64,000 nt of DNA from Cerrena zonata (GCA_038087015.1 JASBNA010000017.1:620001-684000); one strand, 5' to 3'. Positions 1-12,313 are shown, counted from the first letter of the stretch. The notes: generated by a model from the sequence alone, not told the origin. Numbers and translations are program-made.

Positions 1-588
1 GGCTAGCTGTCATGCCATATTCCCGGTTCATATACACTGCCATACGCTTTTCCCTCCACACCCCATAATTCTCTATTCCATATCTCATATCCTTATCACA
101 TCGCGCCCCTAATCCATCCCAATCCCCCTGCAACTCAAACCCGCGCATGCGCATCTATCCTATCCATCTCTTCTCCCTTCCCTTACATTAATTTCTTTCC
201 CATCCCGAGGTTCTCGGTGACATGACACAATCCTAAACTTAACCTTGTTTTTGCGTTTTTTTTTGTGCTTGCGACAACCCGTTGACGTGTTGACGCCGCT
301 GGGGGCACCACATGTGCTTTTTTCATTCTTGCCGAGTTTGGGTTTGGGTGTCTCATGTGCCCATTTTGATTTTATTTTTTGGTTTGACATTTCTGGTTCG
401 GAGGGAGGGCATCCCCGTGATGAGAGGGGTGTGGTGTATTGCCTCGATAGCCGTTCACCCCTGTCTGTTTCTCTCATTTCCCTTTGTGGTTTACGTTTCT
501 TCTCGGCATTTCGACACCACAACCTCCTATTTCTCCCTCCTCCCCTAAACAAAAAATCACAACTCTAACCACCCATATTCACATCCAG
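1..588 (+). other. Upstream or intronic sequence of the first gene
   Basis: Pyrimidine-rich sequence with no coding stretch I can support on either strand. Its 3' end looks like the end of an intron: a CTAAC branch-like motif at 564-568 is followed by a CAG acceptor ending at 588, after which coding sequence begins in frame. The missing 5' exons of the transcription factor may lie upstream of the window, or short ones may be hidden here. Confidence 0.5.
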
Positions 589-2952
589 ACCTAGCCCTCC
601 AAATCCTCGAAGACCAACTGGACATCTCCAGTAACGACAAAGTGCTCTCCCCAAGCCCACCAGGACCTAACCGAGCATACAGTATCGAACGTGAATGCAC
701 GAGACGATGTTTTTGGGTGATCCAGACGATGGGGTGGATTAATGGGATATATACGTTCAAGCCGATGAGGCCGAGGAGTGTGGAGTTGATGAGGGGGGTT
801 AGGTTGCCTTGTGATGAGACGAGTTTTGAGTTGGGGATGACGAATCAGGGGTTGGGTAAGTCGTTGTATTTTTTGTTCTGTTACCTTGGTTTCTTTGGTT
901 GTGTCCCTTTTCGAGGGGGAGTAGGGAAGTGCCTGGAGACCTTGTTCTCCTTGGCTTCTCTACGCGTTCCATGGATTTAGACAGATTCCGTGGATCCCTG
1001 GGATACGTTGGAATGACAACCGGGTGCTGATATTGATATTGATCTTCTTCCTTTTTATTTCCCTTTTTTGTAGAATTCATGCATACACCGGGACCAAGAT
1101 CGAAACATGCTTCTCAGTTCGGCCATCTCTGCCGTGTGTTGTCGATGTACCAGGCCTTTGAGACTGCTTTGGGTAAGTGTTTTGTTGTTGTGTTTTTCTG
1201 GTCGTTCTGACGAGATTTTGTTTGTGTTTACTGTTCTTGCTGACTGTGTTTGTGTTTTTTTTTGCTGTTCGCGCTCGTCATCTCACATCTGTCAATTCGC
1301 TCCCGTTCCCTATCTCCTCATCATCCCGCCACTCATTCCACGCATCTTACACACCTCATGACGAATGTTCACACTCCCTCCCGGCCTCTTACCAATAGCT
1401 ACGAAAGAAGGCGCTGAACTCAAATATGCTGTCCAAGAAACGAGACGAGCGGTAGACGTAAGGACACCATTCCTCGCTACATTTCTTACTCAACATATGC
1501 TGATGCTTTCTCACCGACTATTTCTCCCCGTTCCCCTCAACAAATCCTGCCGAAATGATCTTATTTTTGATACACATACCTATGCAATGCATAGATCTGG
1601 GCGGACTCGATACCCGATCATTTACGTCTGACGGAAGACAACCTGGAGAAGCAGCTGGAGATGTTTGAGACTAGCTCGAATACTGGCGCTTGGTGTTTTG
1701 CTTTCATGCATGTGTTGCATGCTTGTTTGATCTTGTCGTTGGTGGAGGTAAGGCTTGAAACATGTTTCCTTCCCGTCGTATTTGACATCCCATCTCTCCT
1801 CCTCATCATATTGCAACATCTAATATCTAACCTTGTTTTTGTTTAGACGGAGAAGAACAGTCAGCGAGAAGAATCGATCGACTGGGTTAGAGCCCAGTTG
1901 ACATTGGTCTTTTCCGCTATCGGCCATCGAGCGAAGAACACTATTTTATGTACGTCCCCATCCTTCCTTCATTCTTGTCATTCACAGGATACGTAAAATG
2001 AGTACTGACTTGACTGCGCTTCTGTTATTTGCTGATTCTAGCCGCCTGCGCGCTCTGGGTAAGTTTTGGTTCCTTTACTCCCTTCTTCGTCATGCCGAGT
2101 TGTGTGTCCTTCGCCGTCGTTGCCGTCGCCACCACCACACACTCATCCCACACCCACCTTGGTGTTCCGAACTCTTTTTGTCTTTGTGTTCTCCTCGCGT
2201 AAAACGGAACAGAAAAAGCTGACATCTCATGCCTTTTCTAATTAGTCGTATAGTAAATACCAACCGGATGATCCTCAACTCAAGAAATGGGACGACGATT
2301 TCGAGAAAATATGGGGCTTCCGCGTTTGTGTCGTCGCCGACCAATGGCGGAGCGTCCAAGCGGCACAACGTCAACAACTCGGAGAACGTATCCCGTTGAG
2401 AGCGTGTCTCAGCATGATAGCCCGCCTGCATGTCAAGTTGTCGATTCATCATCGCCTTCGACGTCGACGAATAGTTCACCGAGGGAGTCGGAGGCTTCGT
2501 ATTCGTTTGGTCAGGAAAATGGAAATGGGAATGGGAATGGAAAGGATTCGAGAAATAGTCCTTCGAAGAAGATGTCCCCGGGGTTGGCGAAGGGACATGT
2601 GGTCGTTTCTGGACCTGAGGAACATTTGAATCTCAACCGTGGAGGTGTCCCGGCTACGACTTCGCTGCCAAGCATTAGGACGATGGGGATACTTGATAAA
2701 CATTGGGTACCTCCTACGGATGCGATGCAGCATGTGTCGTTGACGTCGTCTTCGACGAATTTGGGATCACTTCAGCAGCAGTCTGCGAATCTGGACCATC
2801 AGTATTCGCAGCAACAGCAGCAGTTGCTTTCGAGACAGGAGGATGGGAGGATACAGAGCGGTTGGGTACAGCAACAGCAGCTGCCTGTGGTGAATGGACG
2901 ACAGACATCTGCTGGGATGCCTGTTGGTTTGGACTGGCTGAACAACGAATGA
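589..2952 (+). CDS. Fungal-specific transcription factor, 3' part (Fungal_trans domain)
   Basis: C-terminal part of a zinc-cluster-type regulator; the DNA-binding N terminus is outside the window. Exons read as 589-855, 1074-1172, 1399-1457, 1595-1747, 1847-1949, 2042-2058 (only 17 nt) and 2246-2952. The first exon carries ECTRRCFWVIQTMGW and RSVELMRGVRLPCDETSFEL, matching the conserved E-x-R-R-x-FW and lP-x-De segments of Fungal_trans proteins. Later exons are helical, ending with DDFEKIWGFRVCVVADQWRS, then a Ser/Gln-rich tail with poly-Gln and a natural end at MPVGLDWLNNE. In the last exon the frame must change near 2392, either by an unusual intron (2354-2412) or a one-base error in a CCC run. 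The target genes cannot be told from sequence. Confidence 0.75.
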
Positions 2953-3767
2953 AGACTTTTTGCTTCTTCGTTCTTTTCTCGCGGTTGGGGGTAGGTCAGG
3001 ACTGTGGGTGAGGAACGTAATGTTGCGGTGGTGGTGGGTGATCTAGGTTATGTTGTGCCGAACGTTTTATAATTCTCAAATAGTAGTAGTATGGTGGCAA
3101 CGTGCATTTTTCTTGCTGTTGATCTTGTTTGTTTTTTTCACTCCTCCATTTATTTTAGCAATCTTGTAGCATCTCCCCAAATCTTCACTTTTCACTTTTC
3201 ATTTTTTTCGTGCTTCATCCCAGTTATCAAGTTTTATTCGTCTTGTTGTCGTTCATGCATTCGTAACCCAGTGCGAGGTTGTATTATTTACTCTTGTGCA
3301 TCGTTCGGTCTAACAAGTCACGCTCCCCTCCCGTTATTGAAAACACTTTATAATCCCCACTTTCGAATGATTGTCTCTTTCTCAAATGTCAAGGAACCAA
3401 TCCAAAGATAGGTCGTTCCTGTCATTATAAGGATATATGATGGCACAGTTCACGTTAAGGGCAATTAATCACTCGATCACAATCGAAATTGGTCGTACAT
3501 AGAAGTCCACTTGTACACATTGTCCATATTACCTTTTTCCTGCACGCCAACAGCTGCGTAACCAGTGGCGTACGATCGCGATCATTAGCACAGGCTTGCA
3601 AGATAGCTTGATGTATATATGTAGTATGTAGTATATCTGTACAGCATCTTGCGTCATTACAGTAAGTAAAACCTACAACGGCATAGTAAAAGGAAGAGAG
3701 AATTACGATGAGACGAAACAAATACAGCGATAAATCAGAGAGTCCTAGAAAAACCGAACGAGCGATG
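2953..3767. other. Convergent intergenic region
   Basis: Space between two converging genes. It holds the T-rich 3' untranslated region of the transcription factor and presumably the 3' UTR of symplekin. Open stretches here have no recognisable domain and biased composition, so I call no gene. Confidence 0.5.
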
Positions 3768-6700
3768 CTATGAGAGTGATTCTGTGACATCCATGGCGTT
3801 GCTTGGAATTGGTTGTGGGGTCGAAGGTGTCGAAGGCGGAGGTGTACCATCTACCGCACCAGGCACAGGTGAACCACCTTGACTCTGGTTAGCAGGCGTC
3901 GACGTATCCTCGCCGATAATATCCAGCAGACCAGCCACTCTGGCTTGTTGTTACTTTTCTTCAACACGAATTCTCGAAGACCGGATTTGAGGCCTGGCTG
4001 TCTGTCTACGAGGTCACGTAATTGATCCTTGGGGAGTTGAAGTAAGGCGCCGAATGAGGCTGGGGCAATGTTCTTTGCACATCGAATGAAACCTTCCCAG
4101 AGCTGCGGCTTCGTCCAGACTTTCTTTGTGATGAGTCGTGAGAGGAGAGTCGTGGAGACGAAGCCGACTAATGTGCGATAAGTGTTCACGGATTGAATCA
4201 CCTAGAATTAACGGGAGTAATAGTTGTTCAATACCGTGCTTTCCTTCTTGATAAATGGGGAAATGCCATATGAACGTACCGTCCGCATAAACAAAGTTGG
4301 TAGATTAGGATTATCTACCAATTGATTCATGACAACACCCAGAATCTCTGAACGGAAGATGTCCGTCATAGAGAAGCAAATACCAATAGCTTTCAAATAC
4401 ACATTGAGTCAGCACTTCAACTCGACAACCTGTGGGAAGAAGAGAAATTTCATTTACCTTCCATCGCAGCTTTTAGACCAATCTCGGTCTCCGACTGGTG
4501 AAGGAGCACCATCAGCTCCGCCGGTGTCAACAGCTCGCTTTGCCGTACACGAGGAAGGTTCGAGCTAACACTTCCGAAGGTCTGTGGGGGTGTCGTAACT
4601 ACAGATGAGAAGACAGATCGGACCAAAGCCTTGGGTTCGGCCTGCCCATTGAGGATCGAGACAATTCTAGGTAGATGGCGTAGAATGTCGGCCTGTAAGA
4701 TAGAATACATCAATACATATGATGTCACTTAATTATGAACTCGAAACCTTACCTTGTCCATCTCCGCGATAATGGGAATGAGGAATCGCGGATCGAGGTC
4801 TCGTTCACTGATGAGACCTTTCACCAATGCGACCAACTGTGCACTCGGCCGCCTTTCCTCAGTGAAAATGGTGAGCACGCGCAAGGCCACGTGTGTCTGC
4901 ACCCGGTGGGAAGGTTCTCAATAGGGTCAGCAGCTTGCCATGATTTGGACCCAATGCACGGATTAAAGGCGTAATGAGTTCCTGGATGGTCTTTTGAACC
5001 TTTTCTTGCATCCCGCCATACGCCGCGAAGATTCTAGGTGTGTGATAAAACAAGATGAGATAATGAGCCATGCTTCACGGACTTCGAAATGGAATCATCT
5101 ACTTACTCATCCAGGAATTCTGGAATTTTGGTACACAACGCAAAGAGGAGCTCTAGGTGTTGGAGAACTTGATCGCCATGGGTAGGATCCAGGTGCTCCG
5201 GCAGATACGGTGTCTGGATTACGTCTTCTTGAGGTAGCTGGCCATCCTCTTCATCATCCATATGTTCGTCAGCACCATCCCCATTCGTCTTCGGTTCTGA
5301 TACCTTTGAACCCTTGGGCTTAGACTGTAAACGCCTTAGAAGTTGTAGGGCGAAGTCACGAATCATGTTATCCATAGGAGGGATATCCGTCCATCTCTTC
5401 ACAGTGTTAATCGCCGCGACTCGTGTGACCTTATCTATAGTTATAGTTCTGATGAGTGACGCTGTCTAAGGGACCGTATACATAATCAGCGTACCTGAGT
5501 GTGTGGTCAGCTCTAGCAGCATCGTCATCGCCTCGCTACGAAGTGAGGGACGCTCGGTTACGAACTCTCGAAGAGCAGTAAATCCGATATTACGTCTAGG
5601 TTAGCAATGTGCATAAGTAGACCGTTAATTATAGGATAAAGGTTCGTCTTGCTCACCGATCAGGTTCAACGCACATCTCGCGCAGCGAACTGAGCAACTC
5701 CGCCGGCACAGACGGAAGATCAAGTAAGAACCGCGAAAACGGAACGGTCCCTATTGTCCATATGAGTCTCATACATGGCTATCAGCTGGTTTAACCATGT
5801 CTCATAATTCGGTCGCTATAATTCTGTTAGATGATACCCCACGATACAACATTATGTAGAAGACATACCCAATTTCGATCGCTTTGAGTTCGTATCCGAT
5901 CATTATACCACTCCTCGTTCATCCAAGTCGTCGCTAATCGTATCCTAACATCTCAAAATGAGTTCTATCCCAAAAACACACAGAAATCATCGCACACACA
6001 CACCTCCCAGCGAAATCATCAATAATATACTCGCATAACGCCTGTCTCAACCTATCCTGATGAGCAACAATATACGACGTCGGCTCCCCGTTCGGTTGAG
6101 CATCGTCTTCATCCGGGGGCTCGTCTGGCGGAGGCTCAGACACTCTCGTAACCAACCGTACAATCAACAGCATCCACAGATCCGTTGCAGGCTCTCCACG
6201 GGACTCTGAAGATCCATGTCCATGCGGCGCAAGGTCATTTGCACCTTCCCATATTCGCGACATAGAATTCCGAACGAGACCATCTCGATCACTGTCTGAG
6301 AGTTCTTTTGGTGCCGGAAGACGGAATTCCTGAAGGTCAAGGGTGAGGTCGATATCCACTTCTGCGTCCAACTCTGCTTCTGCCTCCTGAGCAGCTTGCT
6401 ATAACGATAGAAAGTCGGTGTCAGCAACTTGGAAAATATCTAGGTAAAATACTAACCTCATCCGTCAGTTTTTCAGGTGCATAGTCCACCTCGTCATCAT
6501 CGATATCCATCTTGAGAGGGTCCACAGGCTCATCCTTGACCTCAGGTTCAGCAGGCGCGGGAGCTGACGGTGGCGGCGTTTCTGTGGCTGCAGCTGCAGC
6601 TGCCCTCTCTCTATCCGCTCTAGGAGCCGTAGGAGGTGCTGGTGCTGGTGAACTAGATTTAGCCGCCGAGGGAGCAGTAGGGACCGACAATGGTGCTACT

Positions 6701-8221
6701 ACAGGGGGAGGGACAGAAGGAACGGAGATGGCAGGAACGACAGGTACAGCGGGAACATCAAGCCCAGGTGTAATTTCCTGAGCAATAGGACTAGCCGAAG
6801 CCCCGTTCCTACTCATGTAACCTTGAATGAGTGATGTCAATACTGATTCAGAGAATGCTTGGAGGTTGGCGACGATGAGATCTGTCACAAGGTTCGCCGG
6901 CAGAGAAGTAAAGTCGAACCCAGCAAGAGGGGAGGGAGGACCGTCGTCCAACTTCATCCTCTTGGGTTCCGGATTCTCAGGTGTCGGTCCCGAAGATGCA
7001 GAACGTTTCCGCGAGGCCTCTGCAGCTCTACGTTGCTTTTCTTCAATTGCTGCTTGTTCCATACGAGCAGCCTGGATATCCAAAGCGCGGCGTATTCGAT
7101 CAGTGAAGGTTTCAGAAATTCTGAGACGAGAAAGATGCGAGAGAAGGATACGAAGAGATTTCTCGACACTCTTGACGATATGAGCTGGTTGACCTAGAAG
7201 TTTAGAGGGGGTCCAGTGTTCTAAGGTGGAGACCACAAGTTCAAGCATAGCAGGGCGAAGTTTTGCCAAATTTCCCCAACTGTTTAGGATTGCTGATAAT
7301 AGTTCGGGATTTCTGTAAGCGACAGACGAGGAATGAGAAAGTAGTGAAGAGACAGTGAAGGATAGCGTACGAGTTCGTATACAAGAGGGTGATGACACGT
7401 TCGAGCATTTTGATTCCCTCAGCCTCTAGAGCGGCCACATTGATAAATGGATGGTCGGCAGGGCACATGGAGAGATTGGGGTCGTTCTTGTTTTGTAACT
7501 GTAGAGTGTCGTGTGAGCACATCTGTATACACACAAAGACCAGCATTGCAGCATACTCTGGGGTCACTGACGGATTTGGTCTGCACGAGAATTGCTCGTT
7601 GCATAAACTTAATAGCGGAAAGCTTGATGCCATTCCCAATATACGCCGTGTCGATCAGCTCTAATATTCGCGTTTTGCAGTGGACTAGTATATCCCAGGG
7701 TTGTCGATGATTTCGGTTTGAACAGCTTTATCAATACATTTACGTGAGACAGACACTCAACGACGAGAATAGAGTGCTCTCACAGTGATCGGAACACCAA
7801 CGGATAGACCGTAGCGAAACATTGGATGACGACTTTGACCGTGGCAGGCTGGGGGTCATTCAATAGGCCAGCAAGGACCTCGAGGGACTGTGTAGCCACT
7901 AAAGAGACGCGATTGAATTAACTCGTAAGATACACAGAAGGAACAGTAGACAGCAAATGACGCACATTGTGTGCGCGTCTCGATATTCAACGAAGAGCGA
8001 CAGATGGCAAAATGGAGGAGGTCGAGGACCCAACGTCTGAGGAGGGAATCATCTGCATTGGAAACAGTTTTGATGAGGGAGTTGCAGAGGACAGGTATGG
8101 GACCTGGATGAGCCTCAAGGGATTCACGGAGGGCGGCGAGCAAATCTGCCTGTTCTTTGGAGTTTGTGGGTGCATTCAAAGCAGCCGTCAGCATCTGCAA
8201 GGGGTCTCCAGGGTTCGCCAT
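3768..8221 (-). CDS. Symplekin / Pta1, mRNA 3'-end processing scaffold
   Basis: Nuclear scaffold of the cleavage and polyadenylation machinery. The start is ATG at 8221 (MANPGDPLQM). The N-terminal HEAT-like domain is visible as SLLRRWVLDLLHFAICRSS and, downstream, LLSAILNSWGNLAKLRPAML. A charged helix (ARMEQAAIEEKQRRAAEASR) and KRMKLDDGPPSPLAGFDF follow, then a long Pro/Ala/Val-rich linker, then the symplekin C-terminal domain with QLWEGFIRCAKNIAPASFG and LLQLPKDQLRDLV. About a dozen introns are present. The end of the protein (ARVAGLLDIIGED, a Pro-rich tail, stop TAG at 3768-3770) lies in a different frame from the preceding FVLKKSNNK. One extra G near 3944 would join them, which suggests a sequence error. 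It diverges from the V-ATPase subunit G gene across 195 bases. Confidence 0.9.
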
Positions 8222-8416
8222 CCCTGTATTCAATGCTGCCTTGCTTGCTACTAAACTAGTTTCACAGTTCTGGTCTAGTTCAGCCACCAGTAAGTACTCT
8301 GCTGGTCCCGATGTGGTCACGGTTCAACGGAGCACAAAACACTCTCTATACCAAACGCCAATATACGCAGGCGCTGCCCCCAGTCGGAGTTTCAATCTCT
8401 CCTTCACTCTCTCATT
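8222..8416. promoter_or_regulatory. Divergent promoter, symplekin / VMA10
   Basis: Only 195 bases separate the two start codons, so both genes must use this spacer for 5' UTRs and promoter elements. I see no TATA box or other motif I would name; the region next to the VMA10 start is pyrimidine-rich, as is usual in fungal promoters. Inference from gene layout only. Confidence 0.4.
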
Positions 8417-8936
8417 ATGGTCGGTCTCTCCCCGACATAGGCTCATTGCAATAGCTCATCATTTACACAGGCTTCGCAACAATCCAATAGCATCCAGACA
8501 CTCCTTGGTGCTGAGAAAGATGCTACAAAGGTCATCTCAGAAGCTCGCCAGTGTACGCCCACTCCAGACCTGTCCATTGGCGTTATACTGAAGCTGCATA
8601 TTTAGACCGCTTGCAACGACTGAAGGAGGCTCGCACGCAAGCTAGCAAGGAGATCGAGGAGTACAGGCAGTCCAAGGAGAAGGAGTTCAAGGCTTTCGAG
8701 GCATCGGTGCGTCACCTCTAGACCGTTCTGCCAATCTGCTAGTCTTACTCTAGTCCTGTTCAGCATGCTGGAGCATCCAAACTGTCCAGGCTTCCATTGA
8801 CAAAGAGACCGATGTGCAGCGTGCGGAGATTACCCAGCAATACCAGGCCAACAAGGACAAGGTCGTCAAGAAACTGCTCGACCGTGTCGTCCTCGTAAAG
8901 CCAGAGCTTCACCGTAACCTCCAGAAGGTCGAGTGA
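8417..8936 (+). CDS. V-type proton ATPase subunit G (Vma10)
   Basis: Peripheral stalk subunit of the vacuolar proton pump. Exon 1 contributes only the ATG (8417-8419); the intron at 8420-8470 follows it directly. Exon 2 (8471-8552) encodes ASQQSNSIQTLLGAEKDATK, the hallmark N terminus. Exon 3 (8606-8706) encodes RLQRLKEARTQASKEIEEYR. Exon 4 ends with KLLDRVVLVKPELHRNLQ and TGA at 8934-8936. With the acceptor ending at 8753 the product is 122 residues, close to the family size of about 115-125. With the better-looking acceptor ending at 8763, the conserved segment HAGASK would be read, but the frame then breaks unless one base is missing near 8780. The protein is a long coiled helix, as expected. 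Confidence 0.9.
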
Positions 8937-9087
8937 GCTTGACTAGAATGGATACTCTTACCATTGTAACCTGGACATTACCTACGACTGCACTCTGTAC
9001 TCCAATGCAATAATGACGAACCCACTTGTGCACAGACGAACTGATAAGTATGTATCTGTTTGTATGCTACTGATAGGTGTATTGTGG

Positions 9088-10815
9088 CTACGAAGTATCC
9101 ATCGAGATCAATCCAGCACCCAACAATCCCGGAACTTCAGCAGGCTCTTCCCCGACCGCCAGCTTGGCAAGTAACACTTCCAAGTCTGGGGAGACTACAA
9201 ACCGTCTATTGATCTCACCGAGTACACATAGCTGCTTCTTATCCGCATCTAGGTATACAGCATGTTGTAAGAACGAAGGTTGTGTTGCGGCAGTTACCTG
9301 CATTGGTTGTCAGAGTACAATCATGAGCGGTATGTTGGCTAGAGTTATAAGAATGGTGCTCACGTCGTATACAATCCCGTTCCCCATCCGCATCTTCACT
9401 GCGCCACTCTGGTAAATTTCCAGTTGACCAACTACACCGTCCACTTTTGGGTCTTCCTGAATTTCTTTCGACTCCGTGGCGATAGCACCATTAGTTGGTG
9501 GTCCAGAAGGACCAGGGGGTTTAGTATTTTCCGCGAACGACACTTTTCTTTCTCGGTCAACCCCTTTCCCTTTGTCATTCGGCGTCGGAACCGTCGGGAT
9601 TGAGGGTGTCTTGTCCGATTTTGATTTTGAGACGAACGTGGGGAAAGGTTCGGGGAACTGGAAGAAAAACAGTCTATCATGATGAGCAAAAGGCTGCAAT
9701 GAGAAAACAATTAGTTTGGGTTTGTCACTTGGATGGTAAACTGAGAGAGCACGTACGTCGTCCTGCATGGCGTCTTGGGGAGCAAAGTCATCTACGATGT
9801 CTTCCAGTTCCTCCTCGTCCTCGCTTTCACTGAGATCAATGGCATTCGCCAAGTTGACCTTCTCGTTTGTCTCTAGGACAACGTCATCGTCCACTTCCAT
9901 TTCATTCGACGATGCAGCAATACCTGTAGAAATAATTAGCTCCGCAATTGATACATGAATAGGAATCGCGTATGAGAAGCATAGCAAACAACAAACGAAA
10001 TAAAGTAAAACTTACCCTTGCCTTTAGCATCCTCTTTCTTCGCCTTCTTCTTATGTTTCGCATCTCTCTCCCTCTTCAAACTCTCCGGAGCCATCCAATC
10101 CATCATCCTCACCTTCTCAATATCCACAATCTCAACCCCATCCTCTTGATCTGAATACACCTGTTCCTCGTCCTCTTCCGCCTTACTCTCCTCCGCCCTC
10201 TTCAATACATTGATTTCTCCCTCCCTCTTCACTCCACCACCCAATGTCGGAGCAGCGCTCTGTGTCAACCCAGCACCCAATTTCGCTGAAGCACCAGGAC
10301 CCCCAGGGACGACTGGTGTAAAATTGGATCGAGGACCTGAGCTGGAGCCCGCTTTGCCTGCGAGTGAGGGTCCCATGGCGAATGGACCACTGGCCGTCAT
10401 TTCGACGGCTGGAAGACGAGCTTCAGCTGCAGATCCTCCTCGTCCACGACCTCGACCTCCGCGGTCAGATCCTCGCCCACGCCCTGAGCCACGGGCAGGT
10501 GCTGAAGGAGCTGGTGTGGCGGGTTCCTGTACATAAATATGGTTCTGTTAGTTTTATACATGCTTGGTCGTAGTATTTCATCCTACAGGTTTAGCATCTC
10601 TAGAGCATAATGTTATGTTAGTATAAGAATATTCAAATGAGGATGGGTTTGAGACGCACTTACTCCTTCTTCCGCCTCGCAGGAAGTGTCGGTACGAATT
10701 TCAACTTTTGTGTGCCTAGACGAGTGACGTCTGATTGCTTTTTGGCAAGACTGGGGATCACTTTTGGTGTTTGTCCGGTATTTGAAGGACCTGCATTCCC
10801 AGATGAATCGGCCAT
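9088..10815 (-). CDS. DNA-directed RNA polymerase III subunit RPC4 (Rpc53)
   Basis: Pol III-specific subunit that acts with Rpc37 in initiation and termination on tRNA and 5S genes. The start is ATG at 10815 (MADSSGNAGPSNTGQTPK). The N terminus is basic and Gly/Arg-rich. The middle has the family signature DGVEIVDIEKVRMMDWMAPE followed by a Lys-rich stretch and acidic clusters. The conserved C-terminal domain reads VVGQLEIYQSGAVKMRMGNG, then ATQPSFLQHAVYLD and LCVLGEINRRFVVSPDLE. It ends with GLISMDTS and a stop at 9088-9090. Several short introns interrupt it. All conserved blocks are intact and in frame. It converges with VMA10 and diverges from the phosphoribosyltransferase gene. Confidence 0.93.
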
Positions 10816-11051
10816 CTTCAAGAGATGTAATGAAAGTAACTCCGAGTCCGAGTTAGATCGAGTCGACTTGGAAGAAGTTGGGAAAGAGATAAGATAACCT
10901 CGTGCTTTGATTGGCTCGATCACCGATAGTAGATTATATATTGGCCTAGAGACTGGAGTAGAAGGCTTCCTTTCAAAAAACAACCAAGTGCTACTCCTTC
11001 ATAGAACTTTCTCCCATTGTTTTCCCCCCAGTCGTGATCTAGAGTTTCAAG
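10816..11051. promoter_or_regulatory. Divergent promoter, RPC4 / HPT1-like
   Basis: A 236-base spacer between two start codons on opposite strands. It must hold both 5' UTRs and shared promoter sequence. A T/C-rich stretch lies just before the + strand start at 11052. No named element is visible. Confidence 0.4.
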
Positions 11052-12313
11052 ATGTCTGGCGAACCCGAACACCTCCATCTCACCTACAATGATATTCACA
11101 AGATCATCGAGGCTTCGTCCAAGAAAATCGGAGACGAGTTCAAGCCTGATATATTCATTGCTATTGGTTCGTATTCACCTTCGGTACCTTTCCCTCGCTA
11201 TGTTTAGGAAACTCAAATTGGATATGTCATTTCTCGCAGGAGGAGGGCAAGTACTCTATTCAGTGTGATAACTGATATGTTCTTGACCCTTTCTCAGAGG
11301 GTTCTTCCCCGCTCGCGTAATGGTACGAACTTTGCTTATCACAAATTTCTCCAGTTCCACCCGATTAATATTCTGAATTCTTATTGCAGAGGACTTTCCT
11401 TAAGGATGCTGCCTCGAAGCGCAACATCCCAATCCACGCTATCGGGCTTTCTCTGTATGAAACCCTGCCCGGTACGACCGCTGAACAGATCGGCAGCCAG
11501 GTCGTTCGCACACAATGGCTGTAAGTGGTACCCATTTTGTTCCCTCCCAGGTATCGGGGGCGTAGGAATAAGCTCACGCTATGTTAAATGGAATAGCGGT
11601 GCAGAGTCCAAAAATATCCTGCTGGGAAGGCGAGCCTTGATCATCGTACGTGTCAAGGTTTCCCTCTTGTTCATATCCGAATGACACCTGATAACCCGGG
11701 ACTGTTGTCGTGACGTGCTTCAACCAAAACAGGACGAAGTGGACGACTCCCGTAAGACGTTGCAGTAAGCATATGTTTTTACCCCCTCTTATCTTATCGG
11801 CCGATAGGATCGCATCTGATCTCAATTTGACTGGTGCACTCCTCAGTTATGCTGTGTCTGAATTGCAAAAGGACGTCGACGAGGAGGTAGCTAAGCTACC
11901 TGAATCAGAGAGGGAGGCTGCCCGAACCAAGTTTGCCGTGTTCGTGGTACACAACAAGTTGAAGGAGAAGCTCGCGAATCTCCCAGCTGACGTACCGTGA
12001 GTATATTCCGGGTTCAGCGGTGAATTGGTGTTGAATACCGATCTATCGATGTTCTCATATGCAGGTACTACACCGGCGCCGAAGTCGAAGACCTCTGGTG
12101 AGAATCTTTCCTCGAACTTATTATTCTGTTTTCTGAACTTCCGTGGGCGCAATGTGATAGGTTGGACTACCCGTGGGAATCAAGGTGAGTTTTCTGATTG
12201 GCTGGGCTGGCCTCATCTCACTTGGCCTTTTCTGTAGCGATATCGACGAGCACGACCGCCTTGCTGCTGAGGAAAAGGCAAAGGGCAAGCAGGATCTCGC
12301 CACGAAGCACTAA
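11052..12313 (+). CDS. Xanthine/hypoxanthine phosphoribosyltransferase, yeast Hpt1 type
   Basis: Salvage enzyme joining a purine base to PRPP in the cytosol. Ten exons: 11052-11166, 11240-11246, 11298-11322, 11390-11520, 11597-11645, 11733-11764, 11847-11996, 12065-12097, 12161-12184 and 12238-12313. They sum to 642 bases, 213 residues, in unbroken frame. Features seen are LTYNDIHKIIEASSKKIGDE, the glycine loop IAIGGGGFFPARVM, RTQWLG, the PRPP-binding motif ALIIDEVDDSRKTL, then YAVSELQKDVDEEV and YPWESSDIDEHDRLA. The length and order match yeast Hpt1 (about 221 residues) rather than bacterial HPRT. Exon 2 is only 7 nt and the next intron starts with GC. Base preference cannot be decided from sequence. 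Confidence 0.9.

Noticed and set aside
2388..2412. A 25-base GT-AG intron in the transcription factor
   Set aside because: Removing it produces an immediate stop codon, so it does not join the two reading frames.
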